The notes under the pieces were generated by a model, which saw only the letters and a list, made by a program, of their open reading frames with translations, had not been told where the DNA came from and did no database searches. From NCBI RefSeq assembly GCF_000716545.1, contig NZ_JNWZ01000053.1, positions 1 through 46,627 on the forward strand: 46,627 nt of DNA, in the 5' to 3' direction. Positions 15,776-24,803 of the stretch are shown piece by piece. The DNA is from Kitasatospora phosalacinea. GTDB lineage: Bacteria; Actinomycetota; Actinomycetes; Streptomycetales; Streptomycetaceae. The first letter of the stretch is position 1, and the number at the start of each line of letters is the position of its first letter. The position numbers and the translations under genes were made by a program.

Positions 15776-16171
15776 ATGGGAGCACTTCGCGACGAGCACC
15801 ACAACGGGTGGCTGATGCCTTCCGGCAGCTACCCGGCCGCGATGTACGAAGAATCCTGGGAGGGCGAGGAGACGCTGCCGAGCGTCCAGACCGGCCCCTC
15901 CAAGATCGTCTCGCTCCGCCCGACGGGCTTCGAGGCCGCCCGCACCGTCGGCGAGCACATCCGCGCCGCCACGCCAGTGGTCATGGACCTCACCGAGATG
16001 GACGACGCCGAGGCCAAGCGGATGGTCGACTTCGCCTCCGGCCTGATCTTCGGCACCCGCGGCGGCATCGAGCGGATCGCCCGCCGGGTGTTCCTGCTCA
16101 CCCCGGCCGACGTCGAGGTGACGGTCATCGACCGCCCGATCGACGACTCGGGCTTCTACAACCAGAGCTGA
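15776..16171 (+). CDS. sepF: Cell division protein SepF
   Basis: 131 residues of SepF/DUF552: the core runs SKIVSLRPTGFEAARTVGEHI, VVMDLTEMDDAEAKRMVDFASGLIFG, then GGIERIARRVFLLTPADVEVTV. SepF anchors FtsZ to the membrane and, in actinomycetes lacking FtsA, is the main membrane tether. Streptomyces has three SepF-like proteins; being outside a dcw cluster, this is a paralogue (SepF2/SepF3-type) rather than the one near ftsZ. The N-terminal amphipathic membrane helix of canonical SepF is not evident. ATG 15776 follows GGGAGG. Terminator at 16208-16232. Confidence 0.88.
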   Translation: MGALRDEHHNGWLMPSGSYPAAMYEESWEGEETLPSVQTGPSKIVSLRPTGFEAARTVGEHIRAATPVVMDLTEMDDAEAKRMVDFASGLIFGTRGGIERIARRVFLLTPADVEVTVIDRPIDDSGFYNQS

Positions 16172-16207
16172 CCGCCCGCTCACCCGCCGCACCCCGCCCC
16201 CCCCCGA

Positions 16208-16232
16208 AGACCCCGCGCCCCGCGCGGGGTCT
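16208..16232 (+). terminator. Hairpin after sepF
   Basis: Arms AGACCCCGCG (16208-16217) and CGCGGGGTCT (16223-16232) with loop CCCCG, 36 bases after the sepF stop. Confidence 0.7.
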
Positions 16233-16297
16233 CTGTCGTGCCCGGAGAACCCCGCCGCACCCGGAGACCCTCCTTCCCGTGAGACGCACATCGAAAT

Positions 16298-16319
16298 TTT
16301 GAGACATGAAAGTCTCAAA
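16298..16319. promoter_or_regulatory. Operator of the TetR-MFS operon
   Basis: Arms TTTGAGAC (16298-16305) and GTCTCAAA (16312-16319) with a 6-base spacer, ending 17 bases before the tetR start. The AT-rich site stands out in this GC-rich DNA and suits autoregulation by the TetR protein. Confidence 0.65.
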
Positions 16320-16336
16320 TGCGCTATCCTCATCTC

Positions 16337-16891
16337 ATGGCAACCGACCGCGACTCCGTCCTGGAAGCAGCCGTGGGCATCCTGTCCCGGCGCCCGACGG
16401 CCCATCTCGACGAGATCGCCCGCGCCGCCGGGATCAGCCGCGCCACGCTGCACCGGATCTTCCCGGGCCGGGAGGCGCTGATCCTGGAGGTGGGCGCCCT
16501 CGGCCTGCGCCGCTTCTCCGCCGCGCTCGACACCGCGCGGATCGAGGAGGGCAACGCCGAGGCCGCGCTGCGCCGCCTGGTGGACGCGGTGGTCCCGGAT
16601 GCCGCACTGTGCGCCTTCCTGGCCGGGGAGAACCAGCTGTACGACCACGAGGAGATCAACGACCTCTGGGAGAAGCAGGACGCCCGGGTCCGCGCGCTGT
16701 TCCTGCGCGGCCAGCAGGAGGGGGCCTTCCGCGTCGAGCTCTCGGCCGCCTGGTTGAGCGAGGCCTTCTTCGACCTGGTGGCCGGCATCGGCTGGGCCGT
16801 GCAGGAAGGCCGGCTCGCCCCCCGCGAAAGCGCGTTCTCGCTCGCCGAGCTGTTCCTCGGCGGTGCTCTACGGAGATCTGATACCCCATGA
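16337..16891 (+). CDS. TetR-family transcriptional regulator
   Basis: 184 residues. The N-terminal helix-turn-helix is HLDEIARAAGISRATLHRIFPGREALILEV (about residues 26-55), canonical for TetR. The C-terminal ligand domain carries two acidic stretches (DHEEINDLWEKQDARVRALF). The start ATG 16337 is preferred to ATG 16319, which would lie in the operator arm. Its stop overlaps the MFS start by four bases (16888-16891), so the two are translationally coupled. It probably represses the operon and is relieved by a transported compound. Confidence 0.9.
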   Translation: MATDRDSVLEAAVGILSRRPTAHLDEIARAAGISRATLHRIFPGREALILEVGALGLRRFSAALDTARIEEGNAEAALRRLVDAVVPDAALCAFLAGENQLYDHEEINDLWEKQDARVRALFLRGQQEGAFRVELSAAWLSEAFFDLVAGIGWAVQEGRLAPRESAFSLAELFLGGALRRSDTP

Positions 16892-18477
16892 GTCCCACCC
16901 CCGTCGTCACCCGGTCCGGCCCCCGCTGGGCCGGTCTCGGCGTCCTCGTGCTCGCCGTCACCCTGGTGGCGGTGGACGCGACGGTGCTCTCCCTCGCCAT
17001 CCCCTCGATCACCGAGACGCTCCGCCCGTCCGGCACCCAGCTGCTGTGGATCGGCGACGTCTACTCCTTCGTGCTGGCCGGCCTGCTGGTGTCGATGGGC
17101 GCGCTCAGCGACCGGCTGGGCCGCAAGCGGGTGCTGCTGGCGGGTTCGGTCGCGTTCGGCGCGGCCTCGCTGCTGGCGGCGTACGCGCCGGGCCCCGGGT
17201 GGCTGATCGTGGCCCGGGCCCTGCTGGGCGTGGCGGGCGCGACGCTCATGCCGTCCACGCTGTCGCTGATCCGCACGCTGTTCCCCGACCCCCGGGAGCG
17301 GGCCACCGCGATCGGCGTCTGGGGTGCGGGCGCGGCGGCCGGTGCGGCGCTGGGCCCGCTGGTGGGCGGCGTGCTGCTGGAGCACTTCTGGTGGGGTTCG
17401 GTGTTCCTGCTGAACCTGCCGGTGATGGTGCTGCTGCTGGTGTTCGGCGCCTGGCTGCTGCCGGAGTCCCGCGATCCGCGCCCCGGCCGGTGGGACGTGC
17501 TGAGCGTGCTGCTGTCGATGGCCGGTGTGATCGGCCTGGTGTACGGCGTCAAGGAGTTCGCCGTGCACGGCCTGGAGCGGTGGACGACGCCGCTGGTGTT
17601 CGCGCTGGGCGCGGCCGCGCTGGTGGTGTTCGTCCGGCGCCAGCTCCGCCTGGAGGCGCCGCTACTCGACGTCCGGCTGTTCCGGAACGCGCGGTTCACG
17701 GCGGCGGTGCTCTCCTCGCTGATCTGCCTGATCGGCCTGTCCGGCGTGATCTTCTTCATGTCGCAGTACCTCCAGCTGGTCCGCGGCTACTCCCCGCTGC
17801 ACGCGGGTTTCGCCGAGATGCCGGCCTTCGTCGGCTCGGTGGCGGGCGGCCTGCTGGCGGCCCGCCTGGCGCGGCGCGCGGGTGCCCGCCGGGTGCTGAC
17901 CGCGAGCCTGTTCGTGATGGGCCTGGGCATCGGCGTGCTGGGCTTCGTCCGGGTGGACAGCGCCTACCTGTTGCTCGGCTCGTCCTTCCTGGCGCTGGGC
18001 ACCGCCGAGGGCGTGGTGTACGCCCTCTCCTCGGACTTGGTGCTGGGGGCCGCCCCGGCCGCCAAGTCGGGCGCCGCCTCGGCGGTGTCGGAGACGGCGT
18101 ACGAACTGGGCGCGGCGCTGGGCATCGCCCTGGTCGGTTCGATCGTGACGGCCCTGTACGCGGGGTCGCTGTCCGTCCCGGCGGGCGTCGGTCCGGCGCT
18201 CGCGGAGCGGGCCGGCCAGTCGCTGGGCGGCGCCCAGGAGGTCGCGGCGGGGCTCCCGGCGGGCCCGGCCGGGCAGCTGCTCGCCAGTGCGGACGACGCC
18301 TTCGTGCACGGCATCACGACCGCGGCCTGGGTCTCGGCGGCCCTGCTGCTGGCGGCCGCCGCCCTGGCCCACCGCCTGCTGCGCCACCGTCCCGCGACCG
18401 CCGCCGTCCAGGAGCGCGTCCGAGGGGACGCCCAGGAGCGTGCCCGGGAGCTCGCCCAGGAGCACGCCCACCGCTGA
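16888..18477 (+). CDS. DHA2-family MFS drug exporter (14 helices)
   Basis: 529 residues, DHA2 (14-spanner) drug:H+ antiporter family. The N-terminus shows VAVDATVLSLAIPSI (family motif D1), GALSDRLGRKRVLL (MFS motif A), LLGVAGATLMPSTLSLI, and AAAGAALGPLVGGVLLEHFWWGSVFLLNLPV (motif C). Motif order and length agree with the family. The C-terminal tail of about 45 residues is hydrophilic and contains repeated Arg-Glu-Gln text. Coupled to the TetR gene, so likely a self-resistance or multidrug efflux operon. Substrate unknown. Confidence 0.9.
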   Translation: MSPTPVVTRSGPRWAGLGVLVLAVTLVAVDATVLSLAIPSITETLRPSGTQLLWIGDVYSFVLAGLLVSMGALSDRLGRKRVLLAGSVAFGAASLLAAYAPGPGWLIVARALLGVAGATLMPSTLSLIRTLFPDPRERATAIGVWGAGAAAGAALGPLVGGVLLEHFWWGSVFLLNLPVMVLLLVFGAWLLPESRDPRPGRWDVLSVLLSMAGVIGLVYGVKEFAVHGLERWTTPLVFALGAAALVVFVRRQLRLEAPLLDVRLFRNARFTAAVLSSLICLIGLSGVIFFMSQYLQLVRGYSPLHAGFAEMPAFVGSVAGGLLAARLARRAGARRVLTASLFVMGLGIGVLGFVRVDSAYLLLGSSFLALGTAEGVVYALSSDLVLGAAPAAKSGAASAVSETAYELGAALGIALVGSIVTALYAGSLSVPAGVGPALAERAGQSLGGAQEVAAGLPAGPAGQLLASADDAFVHGITTAAWVSAALLLAAAALAHRLLRHRPATAAVQERVRGDAQERARELAQEHAHR

Positions 18478-18903
18478 GCCCCGGTCACGAGTGGTCCCCC
18501 AGGCCCGCCAGGCCCGCCAGGCCCGCCACCAGCCGGTCGGTGTCCTGCCGGGTCCCCCCTCGGACGGGGCGATCCGCGCCCGGGCCGTAGCCGGACACGG
18601 CGGTGATCGCCCCGGCGGCGGCCTGCGGGCACCCGGGAACCGAACCCAGGACCGGAACCGGGCGGGCCGGGCAGTGCGCACCCGCCACACGTATCTCGGT
18701 GCCCGCGCCGCCGATCTGACGACCCGTCGGGCTCCCCCCAATGGCGCAGCGCCGCTGGCCCCGGGTGGCGCCGGGCTCCGACGATGGGGGCGTAGGGCGG
18801 AGGCGGACGTCAGGTCGCGCCGTGTCCGGACGCGGGCCGTGGGCCTGCCGGAACGACCGCGGCGGGCACGGGCCCGGCGCGGTTCTGAACGAAAGGGTGC
18901 GCG
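18478..18903. other. Intergenic region with 9-bp repeats
   Basis: About 426 bases between the exporter and lipoprotein genes. Three exact copies of AGGCCCGCC lie at 18501-18509, 18510-18518 and 18519-18527. A minus frame open across 18485-18688 reads Gly/Leu-rich text from these repeats and looks spurious. No terminator or gene found. Confidence 0.5.
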
Positions 18904-19605
18904 ATGCGAGACGCGGAGCGGGGCGGTTCGGGCCGGGGGTTGGTCCGGCAGGGGCCGGTGGGGCCGCCGAGGCGGTCGGAGCGGCGCCCGGTGCGGCGCC
19001 GCCTGCGGGTGTCGCTGGCGGTGGCCGGGGTGGTCGCCGGGATCACGGTGGTCGCGGCCTGCGGCGGCACCTCGGGTGAGAACCCGGTGCAGGCGGCGAT
19101 GTCGACGTTCACGGTCGGGGCGCCGGAGACGGCGAGCTTCTCGGGCGAGCCGCCGTCCGCCTTCGCCTCGGCGCACGAGTCGGCACTGGCCTCGGTGTCG
19201 GCGGCGAAGGCCTCCGCCTCGGAGCGCGCCGCCTCGTTCGAGGCCTCGGCGAACGCCCAGCTCCAGGCCACCCGGACGAAGGCGCAGGAGGTGCTGGCGA
19301 ACGCCCCGACGACGGGCGAGGCCCCGGGCTCGGGCAACGGGACGACGGACGTGACGCTGACCGGCGTGCCGAACTCGGTCTCCGGCGACCTGAACGCGGC
19401 GACGGTCACGGTCACCAACAGCACCCTGGACACCCGCTCCTACGCGATCCAGGTCGACTTCACCGACAGCAGCGGCAAGAGCGTGGACAGCCAGGCGGTC
19501 GGCGTGGAGAACCTGGCGGCGGGCGCGACCGCGAACCCGGTGGTGTTCAGCAAGGTGCGGGAGACGCACCTGATCCCGGTGGTGGTGCGGGCCTACCGCT
19601 ACTGA
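18904..19605 (+). CDS. Putative lipoprotein, FxLYD-like domain
   Basis: 233 residues. After an Arg-rich tail of about 34 residues comes a hydrophobic stretch (about 36-50) ending VVAAC, so Cys53 is the likely lipid site, giving a mature lipoprotein anchored outside the membrane. Residues about 80-140 are Ala/Ser/Glu-rich and helical. The C-terminal part (VTVTNSTLDTRSYAIQVDF then DSSGKSVDSQ) has the beta-sandwich pattern of FxLYD-type domains. The ATG start has GAAAGGG upstream. Function unknown. A terminator follows at 19623-19661. Confidence 0.7.
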   Translation: MRDAERGGSGRGLVRQGPVGPPRRSERRPVRRRLRVSLAVAGVVAGITVVAACGGTSGENPVQAAMSTFTVGAPETASFSGEPPSAFASAHESALASVSAAKASASERAASFEASANAQLQATRTKAQEVLANAPTTGEAPGSGNGTTDVTLTGVPNSVSGDLNAATVTVTNSTLDTRSYAIQVDFTDSSGKSVDSQAVGVENLAAGATANPVVFSKVRETHLIPVVVRAYRY

Positions 19606-19622
19606 CCCGCCCCGCACGTGGA

Positions 19623-19661
19623 GGCGCCCGCGCGCTCAGCAGGTACGAGCGCGCGGGCGCC
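19623..19661 (+). terminator. Hairpin after the lipoprotein gene
   Basis: Perfect 15-base arms (19623-19637 and 19647-19661, first arm GGCGCCCGCGCGCTC) around a 9-base loop, 17 bases past the stop. It can also serve the convergent small gene at 19697-19924. Confidence 0.8.
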
Positions 19662-19696
19662 GTCGTGCCGCGGGCCTTCCACCGCGGTGCGGGCGT

Positions 19697-19924
19697 TCAG
19701 TTGACGGACCGGAGGATGACGTCCTCGTAGTCCCAGCCGGGGTCGTCCGCGCCGTCCGGTCCGGTGTCGAGGCCGGACGGTTCGGCGAGGGCTTCGGCGA
19801 GGGCTTCGGCGAAGGGATCCGCGGCCTCGTCGGGGAGGAGGTCGGTGCGGCCGGAGCCATCGGGGTGCGGTTCGGCGGTCCGGAGTTCGGTCCGCTCGGC
19901 GGTTCGTCCACTGTGGGTGTCCAT
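19697..19924 (-). CDS. Small acidic hypothetical protein
   Basis: 75 residues from ATG 19924. It is very acidic and Ala-rich in the second half (AADPFAEALAEALAEPSG) and ends DDPGWDYEDVILRSVN. A direct repetition of EALAEALAE is visible. The ribosome site is weak. Not recognised; no homologue or domain is evident. The frame is supported by codon bias and convergent placement beside a terminator, but it could be spurious. Confidence 0.4.
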   Translation of the reverse strand: MDTHSGRTAERTELRTAEPHPDGSGRTDLLPDEAADPFAEALAEALAEPSGLDTGPDGADDPGWDYEDVILRSVN

Positions 19925-20160
19925 GGATCCATAGTGGTTCGGGCCGCCGGTACGGGCTCGGTGCCCGGCCGCAGAGCCCCCCGATCGGGTGTACGGGTGG
20001 TTCCTACCCCGGTTTCGGGCACCCGCCACCCGGTCGGCGGCCGTCGCAACCCGTGTGCGCGAACCCGGCTGGCCGGAGCGGGGGCGCGACCTTAGCTTCG
20101 AGGCGGCGGATGTGCCCATGCCGTCCGCGACCGCCACTTCCGGAAGCCGGCTCCTCTTCG

Positions 20161-21273
20161 ATGACTCCTCTCCTCGCCCCGACGCGCCCGCTGGTGCGGG
20201 TCGCCGCCGTCCTGCTGTCCTGCGCCGCCTCGGTGCCCGCCGCGCTGGCCGCCGCCCCGGCGGCGGCCGCCCCCACCGGTCCGACCGTCCATCGGGTCCC
20301 GCCCGGTGCCTCCGTGCAGGCCGCGCTGGACGCGGCCGCCCCGGGCGACGTGGTGGAGCTCGCCGCCGGCCGCTACCCGGGCAGCGTGACCCTCGCCACC
20401 GACGGCGTGACCCTGCGCGGGCAGGGCTCCGGCACCGTCCTGCTGCCCGATCCGGCCGACCGCGGCAGCTGCGCGCGGGCCGGTGACGGCATCTGCGTGG
20501 CGGGCAGCGCGGACGAGCGGGGCGTGCCGGTGCGGACGCTGTCGGGGGCGGTGGTGGAGTCGCTGACGGTGTCGGGCTTCCCGCGCAACGGCATCGGCGC
20601 GGCGGTCACCGACCGGCTGACGGTGCGCCGAGTGGCCGTGCACGACAACGGCCGACAGGGCATCAGTGTCGAGATGTCGACACGTACCGTGCTGACCGAC
20701 AACGAGGCCAGGGACAACGGCCAGGCCGGGATCTTCGTCGCCAACTGGTACGACCGCAAGGGCGGCGCGCTGGAGACCCGGGGCACCGTGGTGTCCGAGA
20801 ACCGGCTGACCGGCAACCGGATCGGGCTGCAGCTCCGCCGGGTCCGCGACCTGACGGTGGAGGCCAACCTGGCGTTCGGGAACTGCGGCGGCGTGTTCGT
20901 GGTCGGCGACGACGGGGTGCCGCGCGCCGGGGCGCTGACCGTCCGGGACAACGTGGTGCGGGCCAACAACCGCTACTGCCCGCCCATCCCCCGGCTCGAC
21001 TCCGTCCAGGGCACCGGCATCCTGCTGACCGGCACCGAGGACGTCACCGTCTCCGGCAACCAGGTCTCCGACCACAGCGGGACGTCGCCGATGTCCGGCG
21101 GCATCGTGCTGTACCCGAGCGCGGTCGGCGCGCCCAACGCCCGGGCCACCGTCACCGGCAACGCGCTGCGCCGGAACCTGCCCGCCGACCTCGCCGACCG
21201 GGACCCGCACGGCACCGGCAACACGTTCGCCGACAACGCCTGCGACGCCTCCGAGCCCGCCGGCCACTGCTGA
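20161..21273 (+). CDS. Secreted right-handed beta-helix protein (NosD/pectate-lyase-like)
   Basis: 370 residues with a signal peptide (basic TRPLVRVAAVLLS, hydrophobic core, AAA-rich cleavage zone near 30-36), then VPPGASVQAALDAAAPGDVVELAAGRYPGS, the typical DUF1565/parallel beta-helix opening. Repeated NxI/NxV rungs follow (FPRNGIGAAVTDRLTVRRVAVHDN; GISVEMSTRTVLTDN; NRLTGNRIGLQL). Such proteins bind or cleave polysaccharide, or form cell-surface scaffolds. ATG 20161 is chosen to give the signal peptide at the N-terminus. It lies 104 bases before the methyltransferase on the same strand, across repeats. Confidence 0.8.
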   Translation: MTPLLAPTRPLVRVAAVLLSCAASVPAALAAAPAAAAPTGPTVHRVPPGASVQAALDAAAPGDVVELAAGRYPGSVTLATDGVTLRGQGSGTVLLPDPADRGSCARAGDGICVAGSADERGVPVRTLSGAVVESLTVSGFPRNGIGAAVTDRLTVRRVAVHDNGRQGISVEMSTRTVLTDNEARDNGQAGIFVANWYDRKGGALETRGTVVSENRLTGNRIGLQLRRVRDLTVEANLAFGNCGGVFVVGDDGVPRAGALTVRDNVVRANNRYCPPIPRLDSVQGTGILLTGTEDVTVSGNQVSDHSGTSPMSGGIVLYPSAVGAPNARATVTGNALRRNLPADLADRDPHGTGNTFADNACDASEPAGHC

Positions 21274-21304
21274 CGCCCCGCCGGACGCGTCCCCCCGATC
21301 TCCG

Positions 21305-21362
21305 CGGTCCCCGCGGTCCCCACGGTCCCCGCGACCTCCGATCTCCGATCTCCGATCTCCGA
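21305..21362. repeat. Two short tandem arrays before the methyltransferase
   Basis: Three 9-base units CGGTCCCCG (one with a final A) at 21305-21331 are followed by CTCCGAT in three full copies plus a partial one at 21336-21362. They lie just 5' of the start of the methyltransferase-fold gene. Confidence 0.7.
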
Positions 21363-21377
21363 CGAAAGGCCACGCCC

Positions 21378-22454
21378 ATGACCTCCGCCCCGACCAGCAC
21401 GACCGCCCCGCCGAGCACCGTCCTCCCGCCCGACCCGACGGCCGGGGCCGTCCCGCCCGCGATGCTGCTGCGCGAGCTGGTGTTCGGCGCCGCCTGCGCG
21501 GGCGCCGTCCGCGCCGCCGCCAGCCTGCGGCTGCCCGACGCGCTGGACGAGGAGCCCGCCTCCGCCGAGCGGTTGGCCGAGCGGCTGGGCGTCGAGCCCG
21601 GCCCGCTGCGGCGCCTGCTGCGCGCGCTGGCCTGCTACGAGGTGTTCGCCGAGGACGCCGACGGCCGCTACCGGCACACCCAGCTGTCGCGCCTGCTGCG
21701 CTCCGACGAGCCGGGCAGCCTGCGCGACATCGCGCTGTGGTGCACCGAGCCGTGGACGTGGCAGTCCTGGTCCCGGCTGGACGACGCGGTGCGCACCGGG
21801 CGCAGCGTGTTCGGCGACGCCTTCGGCAAGGAGTTCTTCCACTACCTGCACGACGACGCGCCGGAGTCCGCGGCGCTGTTCAACCGGGCGATGACCCAGT
21901 CCAGCCGGCAGTCCGCGCAGGACCTGGCCGACTTCCTGGACCTGACGGGCGTCTCCTCGGTGGCCGACATCGGCGGCGGGCAGGGCCAGGTGCTGGCCGA
22001 GCTGATGGAACGCCACCCCGGCCTGCACGGCACCCTGCTGGACCTGCCGAAGGTGGTGGAGCACGCGGACCCGCGGCTGCTGCCCGGCGGCCCGCTGGCC
22101 GGGCGGGCCCGGCTGGTGCCGGGTGACTGCCGCACCGCCGTGCCGGTGCAGGCCGACCTGTACCTGGTGAAGAACATCCTGGAGTGGGACGACGACTCCA
22201 CCCGCCGGACGCTGCGCAACCTGCGCGAGGTGGCCCGGCCGGGGGCCCGGGTGGTGATCGTGGAGAACCTGGTGGACGACTCCCCCTCGATGCGGTTCAC
22301 CACCGCGATGGACCTGCTGCTGCTGCTGAACGTCGGCGGCGCCAAGCACACCCTGGGCAGCCTGACCGCCCTGATCGCCGAGTCGGGCCTGGTCCTGGAC
22401 GCGGTCGCCCCGGTCAACCCGTACCTGCACGCCTTCTCCTGCACGGTGGCGTAA
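21378..22454 (+). CDS. SAM-dependent methyltransferase-fold protein (O-methyltransferase family)
   Basis: 358 residues. An N-terminal dimerisation/winged-helix part (LRELVFGAACAGAVRAAASL; LAERLGVEPGPLRRLLRALAC) precedes a Rossmann domain with motif I VADIGGGQGQVLAEL, an acidic loop LLDLPKVVEHA and MDLLLLLNVGG. It matches the plant-type/actinomycete O-methyltransferase family (AdoMet_MTase, PF00891). Where active members have the K/H-ILHDWDD box, this protein reads LVKNILEWDDDSTRRTLRNL, so the catalytic His is not visible. It may therefore catalyse another SAM-supported step or be altered. ATG 21378 follows GAAAGG. Converges on the pigment cluster. Confidence 0.8.
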   Translation: MTSAPTSTTAPPSTVLPPDPTAGAVPPAMLLRELVFGAACAGAVRAAASLRLPDALDEEPASAERLAERLGVEPGPLRRLLRALACYEVFAEDADGRYRHTQLSRLLRSDEPGSLRDIALWCTEPWTWQSWSRLDDAVRTGRSVFGDAFGKEFFHYLHDDAPESAALFNRAMTQSSRQSAQDLADFLDLTGVSSVADIGGGQGQVLAELMERHPGLHGTLLDLPKVVEHADPRLLPGGPLAGRARLVPGDCRTAVPVQADLYLVKNILEWDDDSTRRTLRNLREVARPGARVVIVENLVDDSPSMRFTTAMDLLLLLNVGGAKHTLGSLTALIAESGLVLDAVAPVNPYLHAFSCTVA

Positions 22455-22463
22455 CGGCACGCA

Positions 22464-22499
22464 CGGAGGGGCCGTCCGGAACTCCGGACGGCCCCTCCG
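22464..22499. terminator. Bidirectional hairpin between the methyltransferase and cyclase genes
   Basis: Perfect 16-base arms (22464-22479 and 22484-22499, first arm starting CGGAGGGGCC) with loop AACT. It sits between two convergent stops (22454 and 22506), so it can end transcripts from both sides. Very stable. Confidence 0.85.
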
Positions 22500-22505
22500 T
22501 TGCGT

Positions 22506-23546
<1,041 letters not shown>

Positions 23547-23582
23547 GTCGTGCTCCTTGGAGTCGGGGTGGGTCGGGGTGGG

Positions 23583-24803
23583 TCAGGGGTGGCGCAGCAC
23601 CAGGGCGGAGTTGGAGCCCATCAGGCCGCGGCTGAGCACCAGGGCGGTGCGCAGTTCGGCGGCGCGCGGGCGGCCGGTGACCAGGTCGAGGCCGTGCGGG
23701 CTGTCCGTGGTGTGCGGGGTGGGTGGGACCAGGCCGTGTTCGAGGGCGAGCACGGCGGCGGCCACGTCCAGGGCGGGGGCGCCGCAGTGGGCGCGGCCGA
23801 GGCCGGCCTTGGGGGCGGTGACGGGGACGCGTTCGGCGTGCTCGCCGAGGACGTCGGCGAGGGCGAGCGCCTCGGCCCGGTCGGCCTCGGGGACGCCGAG
23901 GGCGTCGGCGAAGACCACGTCGACCTCGTCGGGGGCGCAGCGCGCCTGGGCGAGGGCGTCACGGACGGCGCGGGCGAGTCCTCCGCGGCTCTCGGCCCAG
24001 CGGGCCGCGCCGGTGAAGGTCGCGCTGTGGCCGGCGATCCGGGCCCGCGGGCGGGCGCCGCGCAGCCGGGCGGTGTGCTCGTCCTCGACGACGAACATCG
24101 CGCCGCCCTCGGCGGGGACGAACCCGACCGCGTCGCTGCCGAACGGGCGGTAGGCGCGTTCGGGGTCCTCCGCGGTGGAGAGCCCGGGGTAGCCGAGTTG
24201 GCAGACCATCGAGTAGGGGGCGATGGGTGCTTCGGCGGCGCCGGCCAGGACGGCGTCGGTGCCGCGGGCGACGGCCCGGGCGGCGTGGGCGAGCGCGTCG
24301 AGGCCGCCGGCCTCGTCGGAGGCGACCACGCCGCAGGGGCCCTTGAAGCCGCCGCGGATGGAGATCTGGCCGGTGGAGGCGGCGTAGAACCAGGCGATCG
24401 ACTGGTAGGGGCCGACGTGGTGCGGCCCCTCGGCCCACAGGTGCTGCAGTTCGCGCTGGCCGAACTCGCCGCCGCCGGAGCCGGCCGCGGTGACCACGGC
24501 GACGCCGAACGGGTCGTCGGGGTGGTCGGCCAGGTCGGCGTCGGCCATGGCGAGTTCGGCGGCGGCCATCGCGAAGTGCGTGAACCGGTCGGTCTGGACC
24601 AGGTAGCGGGCCTCGACGTACTGCTCGGCGTCGAAGCCGCGCACCAGGCCGGCGACCTTGAGCGGCAGGTGCTCGCAGCCCTCCCGGTCGATCGGGGCGA
24701 GCGCCGAGCGGCCCTCGCTCAGCGCCTTCCAGTAGTCGTCGGCGCCGATGCCGTTGGGGGCGACCACGCCGATCCCGGTGATCACCGCGCAGCGCTCGTT
24801 CAT
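23583..24803 (-). CDS. whiE-ORFIV: KS-beta (chain length factor) of the spore-pigment PKS
   Basis: 406 residues, thiolase-fold KS-beta. Opening [19 protein letters not shown] is typical. At the position of the catalytic Cys of KS-alpha the sequence reads [13 protein letters not shown], with Glu164 instead; antibiotic-type chain length factors generally carry Gln there. It lacks ketosynthase chemistry of its own, sets chain length in the dimer with KS-alpha and decarboxylates malonyl-ACP. ATG 24803 overlaps the KS-alpha stop by four bases, so the two are co-translated, as expected for a 1:1 complex. Confidence 0.93.
   Translation of the reverse strand: MNERCAVITGIGVVAPNGIGADDYWKALSEGRSALAPIDREGCEHLPLKVAGLVRGFDAEQYVEARYLVQTDRFTHFAMAAAELAMADADLADHPDDPFGVAVVTAAGSGGGEFGQRELQHLWAEGPHHVGPYQSIAWFYAASTGQISIRGGFKGPCGVVASDEAGGLDALAHAARAVARGTDAVLAGAAEAPIAPYSMVCQLGYPGLSTAEDPERAYRPFGSDAVGFVPAEGGAMFVVEDEHTARLRGARPRARIAGHSATFTGAARWAESRGGLARAVRDALAQARCAPDEVDVVFADALGVPEADRAEALALADVLGEHAERVPVTAPKAGLGRAHCGAPALDVAAAVLALEHGLVPPTPHTTDSPHGLDLVTGRPRAAELRTALVLSRGLMGSNSALVLRHP

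Noticed and set aside
18485..18688. Minus-strand open frame reading MAGAHCPARPVP... to GLAGLGDHS
   Set aside because: It lies over the AGGCCCGCC repeats, with no ribosome site and low-complexity Gly/Leu text; most likely chance openness in GC-rich DNA.
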